This document shows positions 35,271-43,620 of a stretch of DNA of 62,779 bases, in pieces (within the stretch, counting starts at the first letter, position 1; the number at the start of each line of letters is the position of its first letter). Source of the DNA: JAQVEM01 sp034660395 (lineage in GTDB: Bacteria; Actinomycetota; Humimicrobiia; Humimicrobiales; Humimicrobiaceae); NCBI GenBank assembly GCA_034660395.1, contig JAYEJA010000054.1, forward strand, positions 1 through 62,779, written 5' to 3'. Below the pieces are notes generated by a model that searched no databases, was not told the origin of the DNA, and saw nothing but the letters and a program-made list of their open reading frames with translations. The translations under genes were made by a program, and so were the position numbers.

Positions 35271-36620
35271 CTACTGCATCGGCTCATACCATTGTTCCAG
35301 CCCATCCTGTACATGAGCTGCTGCTTCTTCTGGAGTGTACTCATCAGTTAGAAGACCGGCCATAGCTTCAACCATCAAATCATACCCTGATGGCACACCT
35401 GCCATCATCTTCTCCCAGGTAGTTCTTATGGTTACATCTGCATCACCTGCTGCTGCAATCATTTCTGATGCCAGTTCATTTGATATTGTGTAATCACCAG
35501 GTACATATGAGAAGAAGCCCGGTGTTTCTTCCATCATTATTGCCGCAAACTCCGGTGTAGCAAGCCAGTTTGCCAGCGCTAGTGCAGCATCCATATTTTC
35601 TGAATCCTTATTTACACCTACGCCGTAATCAACATGGAAGCAGTACTGGAGTGTATCACCTTCATTTTCAACCGATGGCTGGAACCAGCCAATATCAGTT
35701 AATCCAAGTCCCTCAAAAGTGGATATTTCCCATGAACCGCCTATATACATTGCTGCCTGGCCTGTTCCAAACAGCTGCTGCTGACCAACATAATCAATAG
35801 ATTCATAACCATCCGGGAAATACGGCTGCAGCTGGTCCATAGCCGCAAATGCATCTACAAACGGCTGGTCGGTCATCTTCATTTCTCCAGCAACAAGCGC
35901 CTGCCTGCTTTCCTCGCCGCCATAGAAATTAGCGCCCAGTCCGCTGTACATAACCTCATACAGGTCCCACCTATCATTTGTACCCTGGGCAATTACAGTC
36001 TCTCCATTATCTTTCAAAGTCTGGCAAACATCTATAAATTCTGCCCATGTTGCCGGCTCTGTCAGGTCATACTTATCAAAAATAGCAGTATTGTAATAAA
36101 CGCCATGAGTTACACCGGCCATGGGTACTCCATATATCACGCCGTCATCCGTAGCCCAGGCATTAATAGCTGCATCAGGAAAGTCTGACAATGCTGAGAC
36201 TTCATCATTTAATTCAGCCAGATAACCTGCATCATAGACAGCTTCACCATCATCAAATGAACGCAGGAACATTATATCCGGCCCCACACCTGTTTCCAGA
36301 GAAGACATTAACTGTGCATCATACTCTGTATTCTTTGTCGGCTGGAACTCAACTGTTACATTTGGATATTTTTCAGTAAAATTGGCAAGCATTGAATCCC
36401 ACAAAGCAATATCCTCGGTTCTCCAGCTACCAAACTCAATTGTTCCTTCTATAGCTTCCGTAGTTTCAACTTCTGCTGTTTCTTCCTCTCCAGCTGCTTC
36501 CTTACATCCTGCAAGCGAAAAGGTTGCTATCATTGAAACAGTTAGAATTATTACCAGAAACAACCATAATGACTTTTCATTTTTTATACACCCTCCTCTT
36601 ATAATTTTACTTATCCACAA
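35271..36620 (-). CDS. Sugar-binding lipoprotein of ABC importer 1 (start frameshifted)
   Basis: This is a family 1-type extracellular solute-binding lipoprotein. The signal peptide (SLWLFLVIILTVSMIATFSL then lipobox AGC) and mature domain with GSWRTEDIALWDSMLANFTE are clear. The sequence in frame opens at TTG 36620 without a ribosome-binding site and gives an odd N-terminus (MWISKIIRGGCIKNEKS). The duplicate gene at 40418 has ATGAAAAAGTCATTATGG at this place, while here it reads ATGAAAAGTCATTATGG. One A is missing, so the ATG at 36580, which has the good GAGGAGG site, is out of frame. The protein is otherwise intact. Confidence 0.85.
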   Translation of the reverse strand: MWISKIIRGGCIKNEKSLWLFLVIILTVSMIATFSLAGCKEAAGEEETAEVETTEAIEGTIEFGSWRTEDIALWDSMLANFTEKYPNVTVEFQPTKNTEYDAQLMSSLETGVGPDIMFLRSFDDGEAVYDAGYLAELNDEVSALSDFPDAAINAWATDDGVIYGVPMAGVTHGVYYNTAIFDKYDLTEPATWAEFIDVCQTLKDNGETVIAQGTNDRWDLYEVMYSGLGANFYGGEESRQALVAGEMKMTDQPFVDAFAAMDQLQPYFPDGYESIDYVGQQQLFGTGQAAMYIGGSWEISTFEGLGLTDIGWFQPSVENEGDTLQYCFHVDYGVGVNKDSENMDAALALANWLATPEFAAIMMEETPGFFSYVPGDYTISNELASEMIAAAGDADVTIRTTWEKMMAGVPSGYDLMVEAMAGLLTDEYTPEEAAAHVQDGLEQWYEPMQ

Positions 36621-36819
36621 AATTCTAATAAAATCTTCTCTGAGATTTTTTTAGGGCTTTAGTTCCAGCAGAACTTAAGGTATGCCTGAGCAAATCTCAC
36701 TTTTTTTTTCATAAAATCCTCCTTTCTTTACTCCTGTATTAATCAGGAAAGATAGCTTTCTGCTTTCTTATAATCAATCACCCCCTATTTCTATTAAGAA
36801 ATTCTTTTCCTTATTGTAT
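36481..36819 (-). repeat. Duplicated leader plus signal-peptide block, copy 1
   Basis: About 339 bp are nearly identical to 41706-42044 (about 95% by eye). The block holds the start of the binding-protein gene and about 240 bp of 5' leader. The leader has a strong site (AAAGAAAGGAGG) before ATG 36712 of a short frame MKKKVRFAQAYLKFCWN, and AGGGGGTGAT before a TTG frame of 12 codons. The inverted repeat AAATCTCA/TGAGATTT (36692-36699 with 36641-36648) encloses a small stem AGTTC/GAACT (36661-36675). This is a candidate structured regulatory leader. Confidence 0.85.
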
Positions 36820-36853
36820 ATAAATTTTAAAAAATCCTTTTAAAATTACTTTT

Positions 36854-38437
36854 TCAATTTTTTAAGCTTACAGGTAAAGTCCCCTCAGCTTCGTATTCAC
36901 CAGTCATTATCTCTGCTGCAACCTTCAGATTAGATGGACTACAATCATATATTGCTAAAAACGCATCTATTCCACTTAAAGACTGCATATTAAAGGGGTT
37001 ATCAGATATAACTATTACAGGAATATCACTATCCTGAAGCTCTTTAACTATTTTTATTTGATGGGAGTCATTTAAAGAACTATAAATACAGACAATTACC
37101 AGATCTACATATTCCGGCAAAGAAAGCGGCTCGCTATTGCCTAATATAATATGTTCAACATCATCTATACCTTTTTTCCTCAAGAAATTAACCAGTAAGT
37201 CATTATTTTCGATCTCATCTTCTGCAAGTGATAATTTCTTAACCGGAAAATCTATAACAGTCACTTTCTTATATTTATTTTTTATGGGAATTAAATTATT
37301 CTCATTCCTGACAAGCGTTACACCTGCCTTTGAGACTTCATACGCAATTTTTTCTTCTTTTTCCCTGTTAATTTTTTTGTAATCAGCTAAAGGTATATTT
37401 TTAAGCCCAATCCTCTCACTCTTAAGTTTTAATATTCTTAATACAGAATCCTCTATACGCTCCATATTAATTCTGCCTTTCTTTACTGCTTTAATTGTTT
37501 CTTTTATGGCTGCTTTTTGCCTGCCCGGACTATGTGATATTAGAACTATGTCGGCACCTGCTTCAATAGCCATAACTGATCCCTCTACAGTTCCAAAATT
37601 ATCAGAAATTGCCTTCATTTCCATACAATCAGTTATAATCACGCCCTTATAAGCCATTTTATTTCTAAGTAAATCTGTTAAAATACTATAAGACAGCGTT
37701 GTGGGTATTCCTTTTTTAGATTCCAGAGCAGGTACATAAATATGAGCTGTCATAATACTATCTACTCCAGCTTTTACCGCTTCTTTAAATGGGTAAATTT
37801 CCAGTTTTTCCAGGTGCTCACTGCTAAACTTAATAACGGGAAGCTCAAGGTGTGAATCAGCAACTGTACTTCCATGTCCCGGAAAATGCTTGGCACATGC
37901 AATAACTCCCTCTTTTTGCATACCTTTTATAAAAGCTGCTCCCATTTTTGCAACCAGATTAGCATCCCCGCCAAATGACCTTGTCCCTATATGCATATTC
38001 TGTGGATTACTATTTATATCCATCACAGGTGCTAGGTCCATATTAATTCCAACTGCCTTTAATTGTAACGCAACCTGCCTGCCTACCTTCTCTGCAAAAG
38101 ACGGACTTCCTGTTGCTCCTATTAACATATTACCGGGAAAATGTGTTCCTCCCGACAGACGACTTACCCTGCCTCCTTCCTGATCAGTAGATATCAAAAG
38201 CGGTAAATGAAGCTTTTTATCCATAGCCAATTTTTGTAAATCATTTGACAAATTGGATACTTGTTTGAGTGACTCTATATTACGTCTGAAATATATCACT
38301 CCTCCTACATGGTAATCTTCTATTATCTCTTTTATATCAGAATCTATTCCAGTTCCCTTAAAACCAACCTGAAACATCTGCCCTACTTTCTCTTCAAGCG
38401 TCATTCTAGAAAATATTTTTTCTGTAGTAACATTCAT
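36854..38437 (-). CDS. nagZ: GH3 beta-N-acetylhexosaminidase (NagZ-like)
   Basis: The 527-residue cytoplasmic protein belongs to glycoside hydrolase family 3. It has KHFPGHGSTVADSHLELP (about 182-199), containing the His/Asp dyad typical of NagZ-type hexosaminidases, and IITDCMEMKAI (about 264-274) with the catalytic Asp. A C-terminal alpha/beta domain (about 370-527) is present, as in longer Gram-positive NagZ. It has no signal peptide, so it acts on imported chitobiose-like or muropeptide sugars. It lies between the two importers. Confidence 0.9.
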   Translation of the reverse strand: MNVTTEKIFSRMTLEEKVGQMFQVGFKGTGIDSDIKEIIEDYHVGGVIYFRRNIESLKQVSNLSNDLQKLAMDKKLHLPLLISTDQEGGRVSRLSGGTHFPGNMLIGATGSPSFAEKVGRQVALQLKAVGINMDLAPVMDINSNPQNMHIGTRSFGGDANLVAKMGAAFIKGMQKEGVIACAKHFPGHGSTVADSHLELPVIKFSSEHLEKLEIYPFKEAVKAGVDSIMTAHIYVPALESKKGIPTTLSYSILTDLLRNKMAYKGVIITDCMEMKAISDNFGTVEGSVMAIEAGADIVLISHSPGRQKAAIKETIKAVKKGRINMERIEDSVLRILKLKSERIGLKNIPLADYKKINREKEEKIAYEVSKAGVTLVRNENNLIPIKNKYKKVTVIDFPVKKLSLAEDEIENNDLLVNFLRKKGIDDVEHIILGNSEPLSLPEYVDLVIVCIYSSLNDSHQIKIVKELQDSDIPVIVISDNPFNMQSLSGIDAFLAIYDCSPSNLKVAAEIMTGEYEAEGTLPVSLKN

Positions 38438-38557
38438 TTTATTTACCTTTTTTCTAATTTCTAATTAAATCTATAATTTATAAAAATCTATAATTTATCC
38501 TTTCCATTTTCTTTCAAAAATAGACTTGCCTCTATATTGACTCTATTCCAAAATAAA

Positions 38558-39415
38558 TTATCCTTTTAGTGCTCCCTGGGCAGCAAATCCACGTGCAATC
38601 TGCCTGTGGAATAATGCATACAATAAAATCATTGGCGACATCCCCATAACCAGTGCTGCAAACTGCATTCCATACTCGGTTGCAAGAGGGCCCGAGAATG
38701 CGTAAATGCCGACAGGCAAACTTCTTGAGGCATCAGAACTGGTAAAGACCAGAGCAAGCATAAATTCATTCCAGCATGCAAGAGCAGTAAAAATAAGCAT
38801 GGTAACCATAACGGGTTTACACATAGGCAAAATAATTCTAAAAAAAATAGTAAAATAAGAAGCACCGTCAATCTGCGCAGATTCAATAACGGAGTCTGGT
38901 ATCACCTTTATAAATTCTGTACCCAGGTAAATTGCAAGAGGCATATTAATTGCTGTATAAATAAGTATTATTCCTATGCGTGTATCTCTGAGCCCAATCC
39001 GCGTCATGGAAATAAAAAGCGGAATTAAAATTGCCTGTATGGTAATAAGCAGGCCTATTAAAAAGGAATTATACAGAAACGGAGTTGCTTTATTTTTTAT
39101 TTTTGCAAATGCAAATGAAGCCATCATTGAAAGGAAAATAACCAATCCTGTGGAAACAAATGTATATATAACACTGTTTATGACATATTTATCCAGTTTT
39201 CCTTTTATTACCGCCTGGATGTAATTGCTAAAAGTTGGGTTCTCAGGCAATGCAAAACTGTCTCTTATAATTTCAAGTTGCGGTTTAAAAGAGGAATAAA
39301 AAACCCAGATTAATGGATATAGAGTAAGTAATGTAAACACTATAAACACTGCATAAGCCAGTACCTTACTAAGATTATTTTGCTTCGCTCTCGTAACCAG
39401 ACTATCTTCATACAT
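38558..39415 (-). CDS. Carbohydrate ABC permease, MalG type (importer 2)
   Basis: This 285-residue protein has six transmembrane helices and the EAA loop ESAQIDGASYFTIFFRIILP (about 189-208). It is separated from the other permease by 5 bp. No ATPase gene is nearby. Confidence 0.9.
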   Translation of the reverse strand: MYEDSLVTRAKQNNLSKVLAYAVFIVFTLLTLYPLIWVFYSSFKPQLEIIRDSFALPENPTFSNYIQAVIKGKLDKYVINSVIYTFVSTGLVIFLSMMASFAFAKIKNKATPFLYNSFLIGLLITIQAILIPLFISMTRIGLRDTRIGIILIYTAINMPLAIYLGTEFIKVIPDSVIESAQIDGASYFTIFFRIILPMCKPVMVTMLIFTALACWNEFMLALVFTSSDASRSLPVGIYAFSGPLATEYGMQFAALVMGMSPMILLYALFHRQIARGFAAQGALKG

Positions 39416-39420
39416 AATTT

Positions 39421-40314
39421 TTACTCTCCCATAACATTTGCTTTTCTCTGAAAAACCCTGATTATGATTATTAAAATAATTGATAATATTACCATAACTG
39501 TAGAAATAGCAGAGCCCACACCATAATCGTAATTTACAAAGGCATAATTATACATATAAATTGATAATAAATTAGTATAATAAGCAGGTCCGCCGCCCGT
39601 CATGGCAAATATTAAATCAAAACTTCTTAAGCTCCCTGCTATAGCTAAAATTGCAGTTAATGCTATCACCCCGGTAAGCTGGGGAACAACTATCTTCCTG
39701 AAAATTTGCCCCTCACTCGCACCATCAATCTGCGCCGCTTCAATTATATTTGGGTCTACATTTTGAAGATTTGCCAGAAAAATAATAAGATAATATCCTG
39801 TATACATCCATAACAGGACAAATGCAATCGGAATCATTGCAAACTGCTTACTATTCATAATAGTAAAAGCAAAATTTGGATTATTGGTAATCTTTTGAAT
39901 AATCACTGTTATAGCTCCTATAGGAGAGAACATTTTTGACCATAAAATCCCTATAATTATTGTAGAAATAACAGTTGGTAAAAAAACCATAGCCTGGAAG
40001 AAGCCGGAGCGCTTTACAAGCTTTCTGTATATAAGATATGCGAGTCCAAATCCCAGTGGTATCTGACCAAAGACAGATACAAAAATTACAAAGAAATTGT
40101 TTCTCATTGAAAACCAGAAGACGGGATCTCTAAATATTTTTATATAATTCGCCAGACCTGTCCAGATTGCTGTATTTTTATAAATATTATAATCTGTGAA
40201 ACTCAAACCTATTGATGACGCAATTGGAAATGCTATTATTAAAAGATACACCCCCAGTGCCGGTAATACAAAAGCAAGATATATAAGTATTTTCTTAAAC
40301 TTTTCACTTTTCAT
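39421..40314 (-). CDS. Carbohydrate ABC permease, MalF type (importer 2)
   Basis: This 297-residue protein has six transmembrane helices and the loop EAAQIDGASEGQIFRKIVVP (about 193-212). A palindromic hairpin and a 31-bp tandem repeat separate it from the binding-protein gene upstream. Confidence 0.9.
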   Translation of the reverse strand: MKSEKFKKILIYLAFVLPALGVYLLIIAFPIASSIGLSFTDYNIYKNTAIWTGLANYIKIFRDPVFWFSMRNNFFVIFVSVFGQIPLGFGLAYLIYRKLVKRSGFFQAMVFLPTVISTIIIGILWSKMFSPIGAITVIIQKITNNPNFAFTIMNSKQFAMIPIAFVLLWMYTGYYLIIFLANLQNVDPNIIEAAQIDGASEGQIFRKIVVPQLTGVIALTAILAIAGSLRSFDLIFAMTGGGPAYYTNLLSIYMYNYAFVNYDYGVGSAISTVMVILSIILIIIIRVFQRKANVMGE

Positions 40315-40350
40315 AATTGATATATTTAATCACCTGTTATTTTTATTAAT

Positions 40351-40372
40351 GGGCACCGTTTAAACGGTGCCC
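40351..40372. other. Perfect palindrome between binding protein 2 and permease genes
   Basis: GGGCACCG-TTTAAA-CGGTGCCC is a perfect 22-bp palindrome, 45 bp after the binding-protein stop. It is not followed by a T tract on the minus strand. It probably stabilises the binding-protein message or partly attenuates the permeases, as proposed for importer 1. Confidence 0.7.
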
Positions 40373-40433
40373 ATTTTCCAATGCTGTTACCTTGCAGCTT
40401 CTCATTTTCCAATGCTGTTACCTTGCAGCTTCT
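40372..40433. repeat. Two tandem 31-bp units over the stop codon of binding protein 2
   Basis: The units 40372-40402 and 40403-40433 are identical. The second carries the last codons and TAA of the binding-protein gene, and the first repeats them in the untranslated region. A recent duplication by slippage explains it; the coding sequence ends in the upstream unit. Confidence 0.85.
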
Positions 40434-41806
40434 ATATCCGCTGCCAGATCCTCGGGAGTGGTATTGCCCAGTGCTAACTCCTGAAGACCATTATTTAATA
40501 CAGTTATAGGATCCCCGGTAATTTTGTCATCAAGTACATATGTACCGGGATGTTCTCCATAGAAAGCACCTCTTTTTACAGCAAGTGGCTCTATATCATA
40601 GCCCGATATATCCATCAAGTAAGAAGGAATCATTCCCTGCTCAAGTAACCTGATCTCTCCTCCTTCGGGTCCTGCAAAGAACGAAATCCATTTCCATGCA
40701 GCATCAGCTTTTTCTTCTGAAAGGCCTTTTTTCATACCAAAACCAGTTGCTGCTACCACAGAAGTAGAGCTGGACGGACCTACCTGACCTTCAATATCTG
40801 GAAATACAGCAAGTTCAAAATCTTCCTGTTCTTCTGCTGTCAGTAGAGGAGCTACTGCTCCTACCCTCCAGTCCCCATCAATCATAAATGGGCTTCTACC
40901 AGTCGCAAACAGGTTTGGACCATCTCCATATTCAAGCTGGGTACTTTGAGGCGGAAGCAGTCCGTTATCCCACAGTTCTTTTATAAATACAAGTGAGTCA
41001 ACAAACTCCTGGTCAGTAAATGATGCTTCTTCTGCAATCAGTGCATCCAGCCAGTCCTGGCCGGCTATTCTTCCTACAATAGTACTGAAGAGACAGGACT
41101 GCATAACCCAGGATGATTTATTGGGCATCATAATAGGGTAAAGACCAGCATCCGTTATAGGCTCTGCCATATCAACAAGTTCGCTATATGTAGCAGGCAT
41201 GCTGAGCCCAAGTGAATCCAGTAAAGCAGTATTAACATACATTACATGAGTTGCAGTGACTGCTATGGGAAGTTCCATAAGCTTACCGTCCCACTGAGGT
41301 GCAACAGCAGCAGGAGCGTAATTATCTTTATCCTCGCCTAAATATGGATAAAGGTCTGCAATAAGTTCATTCTCATACAACTCGGCACTTTTTCCACCCG
41401 GCCACAGATACATAACATCAGGCAAATCTCCTGCAGCGGCAAGAGCAGCCAGTTTCTGATGATATGCTTCATCAAAACTATTCTCAATTGTCAGTGTAAT
41501 ATTGGGATATTTTTCCTGAAATTTCTCTACAGTCTCATCCCAGGCGGCAGCTTCCGGGGAAGTAATATCAAGGTAGTTAAGCACTGTTAGTTCTACTTCC
41601 GGCCCCAGTTCAACTTCTTCTTCCTCTCCAGCTGCTTCTTCTACGGCTTCTTCTTCCTCTCCAGCTGCTTCTTCCTCTCCAGCTTCTTCTTCCTCTCCAG
41701 CTGCTTCTTCCTCTCCAGCTGCTTCCTTACATCCTGCAAGCGAAAAGGTTGCTATCATTGAAACAGTTAGAATTATTACCAGAAACAACCATAATGACTT
41801 TTTCAT
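40418..41806 (-). CDS. Sugar-binding lipoprotein of ABC importer 2
   Basis: This 462-residue family 1-type solute-binding lipoprotein has the same signal peptide as the importer 1 protein (KKSLWLFLVIILTVSMIATF then SLAGC). After Cys comes a 35-residue acidic linker built from repeats of EEEAAG and EEEEAG. Mature-domain hallmarks are EKFQEKYPNITLTIENS and GDLPDVMYLWPG. The ATG follows GAGGAGG and is in frame, unlike copy 1. The ligand is not readable from sequence; the locus suggests amino sugars. Confidence 0.88.
   Translation of the reverse strand: MKKSLWLFLVIILTVSMIATFSLAGCKEAAGEEEAAGEEEEAGEEEAAGEEEEAVEEAAGEEEEVELGPEVELTVLNYLDITSPEAAAWDETVEKFQEKYPNITLTIENSFDEAYHQKLAALAAAGDLPDVMYLWPGGKSAELYENELIADLYPYLGEDKDNYAPAAVAPQWDGKLMELPIAVTATHVMYVNTALLDSLGLSMPATYSELVDMAEPITDAGLYPIMMPNKSSWVMQSCLFSTIVGRIAGQDWLDALIAEEASFTDQEFVDSLVFIKELWDNGLLPPQSTQLEYGDGPNLFATGRSPFMIDGDWRVGAVAPLLTAEEQEDFELAVFPDIEGQVGPSSSTSVVAATGFGMKKGLSEEKADAAWKWISFFAGPEGGEIRLLEQGMIPSYLMDISGYDIEPLAVKRGAFYGEHPGTYVLDDKITGDPITVLNNGLQELALGNTTPEDLAADIEAAR
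41600..41730. repeat. Tandem repeats encoding the acidic linker of binding protein 2
   Basis: Units close to TTCTTCCTCTCCAGCTGC recur about five times and encode EEEAAG/EEEEAG blocks between the lipid-anchored Cys and the binding domain. The importer 1 gene has only one such unit, so the tract grew after the block was duplicated, or was lost in the other. Confidence 0.7.
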
Positions 41807-42044
41807 TTTTTATACACCCTCCTCTTATAATTTTACTTATCCACAAAATTCTAATAAAATCTTCTCTGAGATTTGTTTAGGGCTTTAGTTCCAGCAGAAC
41901 TTAAGGTATGCCTGAGCAAATCTCACTTTTTTTTCATAAAACCCTCCTTTCTTTACTCCTGTATTAACCAGGAAAGACAGCTTTCTGCTTTTTTATAATC
42001 AATCACCCCCTATTTCTATTAAGAAATTCTTTTCTTTATTGTAT
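41706..42044 (-). repeat. Duplicated leader plus signal-peptide block, copy 2
   Basis: This block is nearly identical to 36481-36819. It preserves the inverted repeat AAATCTCA/TGAGATTT, the AGGGGGTGAT site and the AAAGAAAGGAGG site. The A tract after the leader ATG has 8 A instead of 9, so the short frame becomes MKKK and stops. The 12-codon TTG frame is kept with three amino-acid changes. The block ends abruptly just upstream, where copies 1 and 2 have unrelated sequence. Confidence 0.85.
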
Positions 42045-42077
42045 GTAATATTTCATATTCCATGTTTTATTCACCTT

Positions 42078-43292
42078 TCATGAAGAGACGGAAAAATGAA
42101 AGATTTCCTTTAAGGGAATAGCCGCAGAAGCAATTATCCTAAAATCCTTCCCCAGGGAAATAGAGCATATTTTCAATCTGTCAGTAAGAATAGATAAGGC
42201 CTTTCCTAAAACTACTTTTTTTACTTCGGAAATAAGGAAATGGTTATTATATGCAAGTTTACCCCCGAGAATAATTACATCCGGATTTATCATATTAACC
42301 AGATTGACAATTCCTATTGCGAGATATTTAGCTGTACTGGTAGTAATTTCCTTCGCCAATTTATCATTTTTATCCAGAGCTTCGCGATAAATATAGGGTG
42401 TAACTTTTTTGATAACTCCCTTTGACAGCTTAATCATCATTGTATCTCTGCCAGTCTCTACAGAATCCACTATTTTAGAGTAAACGGCAGACCAGTTAAT
42501 ATAATTTTCAATGCAGCCCCTGTTTCCGCAGCCGCAGGCAATACCATTTATATCCATGCTTGTATGGCCGAACTCTCCCGTACCGCCGCTGTGTCCGCGA
42601 ACAATATGGTCATTTACTATAATCCCGGCTCCTACACCATCACCAATAGTAATATAGACCAGATTCTTCAATTTCTTATACTTACCAAATCTTTTTTCCG
42701 CCAGTACAATTGCATTTGTATCATTTTCAAGCCAGACTTTAAGACTGAATTCCTTCTCGACTATCTCTTTTAACGGTACGTTTTTTAATTTCAGTTTTGT
42801 ATTCTCATGAATTACTGCCTTATCAACACTTATAATTCCAGGAGAGGTAATAGAAATACCAATACATCTTTTTAAATCTTCCTTAGGATATACCTTTATA
42901 AACTTACTTATTGATTCTAAGAAGTAATCAATAAACTTTTTACCTGTTAACTTATTTACTGGATAAATTTCCTGCCTCTTTATTTTAGCTTCCAGGTTGG
43001 CTTCCGCTATTTTTATGTAAGAATTGGTGATTGCAATTGCAATAATAAATTTACTATCAGAATAAAAACGCAGCAATATCGGTTTTCTTCCACCGCTTGA
43101 TTTTCCTATCCCCTCTTCAATTACAAGTCCCTGCTTTATTAATTTTTTGACTGCCACAGTTACCGTCGTAGAACTAATTTTATTTTTCTTTGCTATTTCA
43201 CTTCGGGAGATGGGGCCATAATTTTGTATGGTTTTTAGAATTATAGATCTATTCAGTTCCTGAATTAATTTTAAATCACCTGTCCTATGCAT
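42078..43292 (-). CDS. ROK-family transcriptional repressor (NagC/XylR type)
   Basis: This 404-residue protein has an N-terminal winged helix (NYGPISRSEIAKKNKISSTT, about 23-42) and a ROK sugar-binding domain with VYITIGDGVGAGIIVNDHIV, the zinc motif CGCGNRGCIENY (about 253-264) and WLENDTNAIVLAEKRFG. It lies at the head of the sugar locus and reads in the same direction, so it probably controls the importers and nagZ. Amino-sugar or its phosphate is the likely inducer, by context only. Confidence 0.88.
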   Translation of the reverse strand: MHRTGDLKLIQELNRSIILKTIQNYGPISRSEIAKKNKISSTTVTVAVKKLIKQGLVIEEGIGKSSGGRKPILLRFYSDSKFIIAIAITNSYIKIAEANLEAKIKRQEIYPVNKLTGKKFIDYFLESISKFIKVYPKEDLKRCIGISITSPGIISVDKAVIHENTKLKLKNVPLKEIVEKEFSLKVWLENDTNAIVLAEKRFGKYKKLKNLVYITIGDGVGAGIIVNDHIVRGHSGGTGEFGHTSMDINGIACGCGNRGCIENYINWSAVYSKIVDSVETGRDTMMIKLSKGVIKKVTPYIYREALDKNDKLAKEITTSTAKYLAIGIVNLVNMINPDVIILGGKLAYNNHFLISEVKKVVLGKALSILTDRLKICSISLGKDFRIIASAAIPLKEIFHFSVSS

Positions 43293-43326
43293 CTTAAAAA
43301 CCCTTTAAAAAACTTACTTTTGCCAG

Positions 43327-43375
43327 TGTCCTTATTAAGTTATTACATAATATAATGTCCTTAATTTATTGTCAA
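43327..43375 (-). promoter_or_regulatory. Promoter of the ROK gene with direct repeats
   Basis: On the minus strand: -35 TTGACA (43375-43370), 17-bp spacer, -10 TATTAT (43352-43347). TAAGGACA occurs in the spacer (43363-43356) and again downstream (43334-43327), spaced 29 bp, about three helical turns. These may be ROK repressor sites. Confidence 0.6.
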
Positions 43376-43417
43376 TAAGATTATTAAAAAAGTTTTTTTA
43401 AAGCTTAAAGATTCTTC

Positions 43418-43486
43418 TTAATTCCAGTAATCAGGCATCTTTATCTCATTACCTTCCCTGTCAATCACTATCTCCGGGAACTGGCT
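43418..43486 (-). pseudogene. 22-residue C-terminal remnant of an unidentified gene
   Basis: A minus-strand frame with no start reads SQFPEIVIDREGNEIKMPDY then WN and a TAA at 43418. It looks like a natural protein end and is bounded upstream by a TAA. This lies in the 328-bp gap 43293-43620, which otherwise holds the ROK and plsY promoters. Confidence 0.3.
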
Positions 43487-43544
43487 TTTTTAAAATAATA
43501 TTAGTTTATGATTATTTTCCCTGATTTTTAATGAATTTTCTTTA

Positions 43545-43553
43545 TGATATAAT
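43545..43553 (+). promoter_or_regulatory. Extended -10 promoter of plsY-nrdR
   Basis: TGATATAAT (43545-43553) is an extended -10 element (TGn plus TATAAT) 67 bp upstream of plsY. No good -35 is seen, as expected for an extended -10 site. Confidence 0.5.
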
Positions 43554-43620
43554 CCAGACAAAGAAATAAATTTAAAATTGCCGGTTATTTTTAATAGTTT
43601 TTTAAAATTAGGATAGAAAG

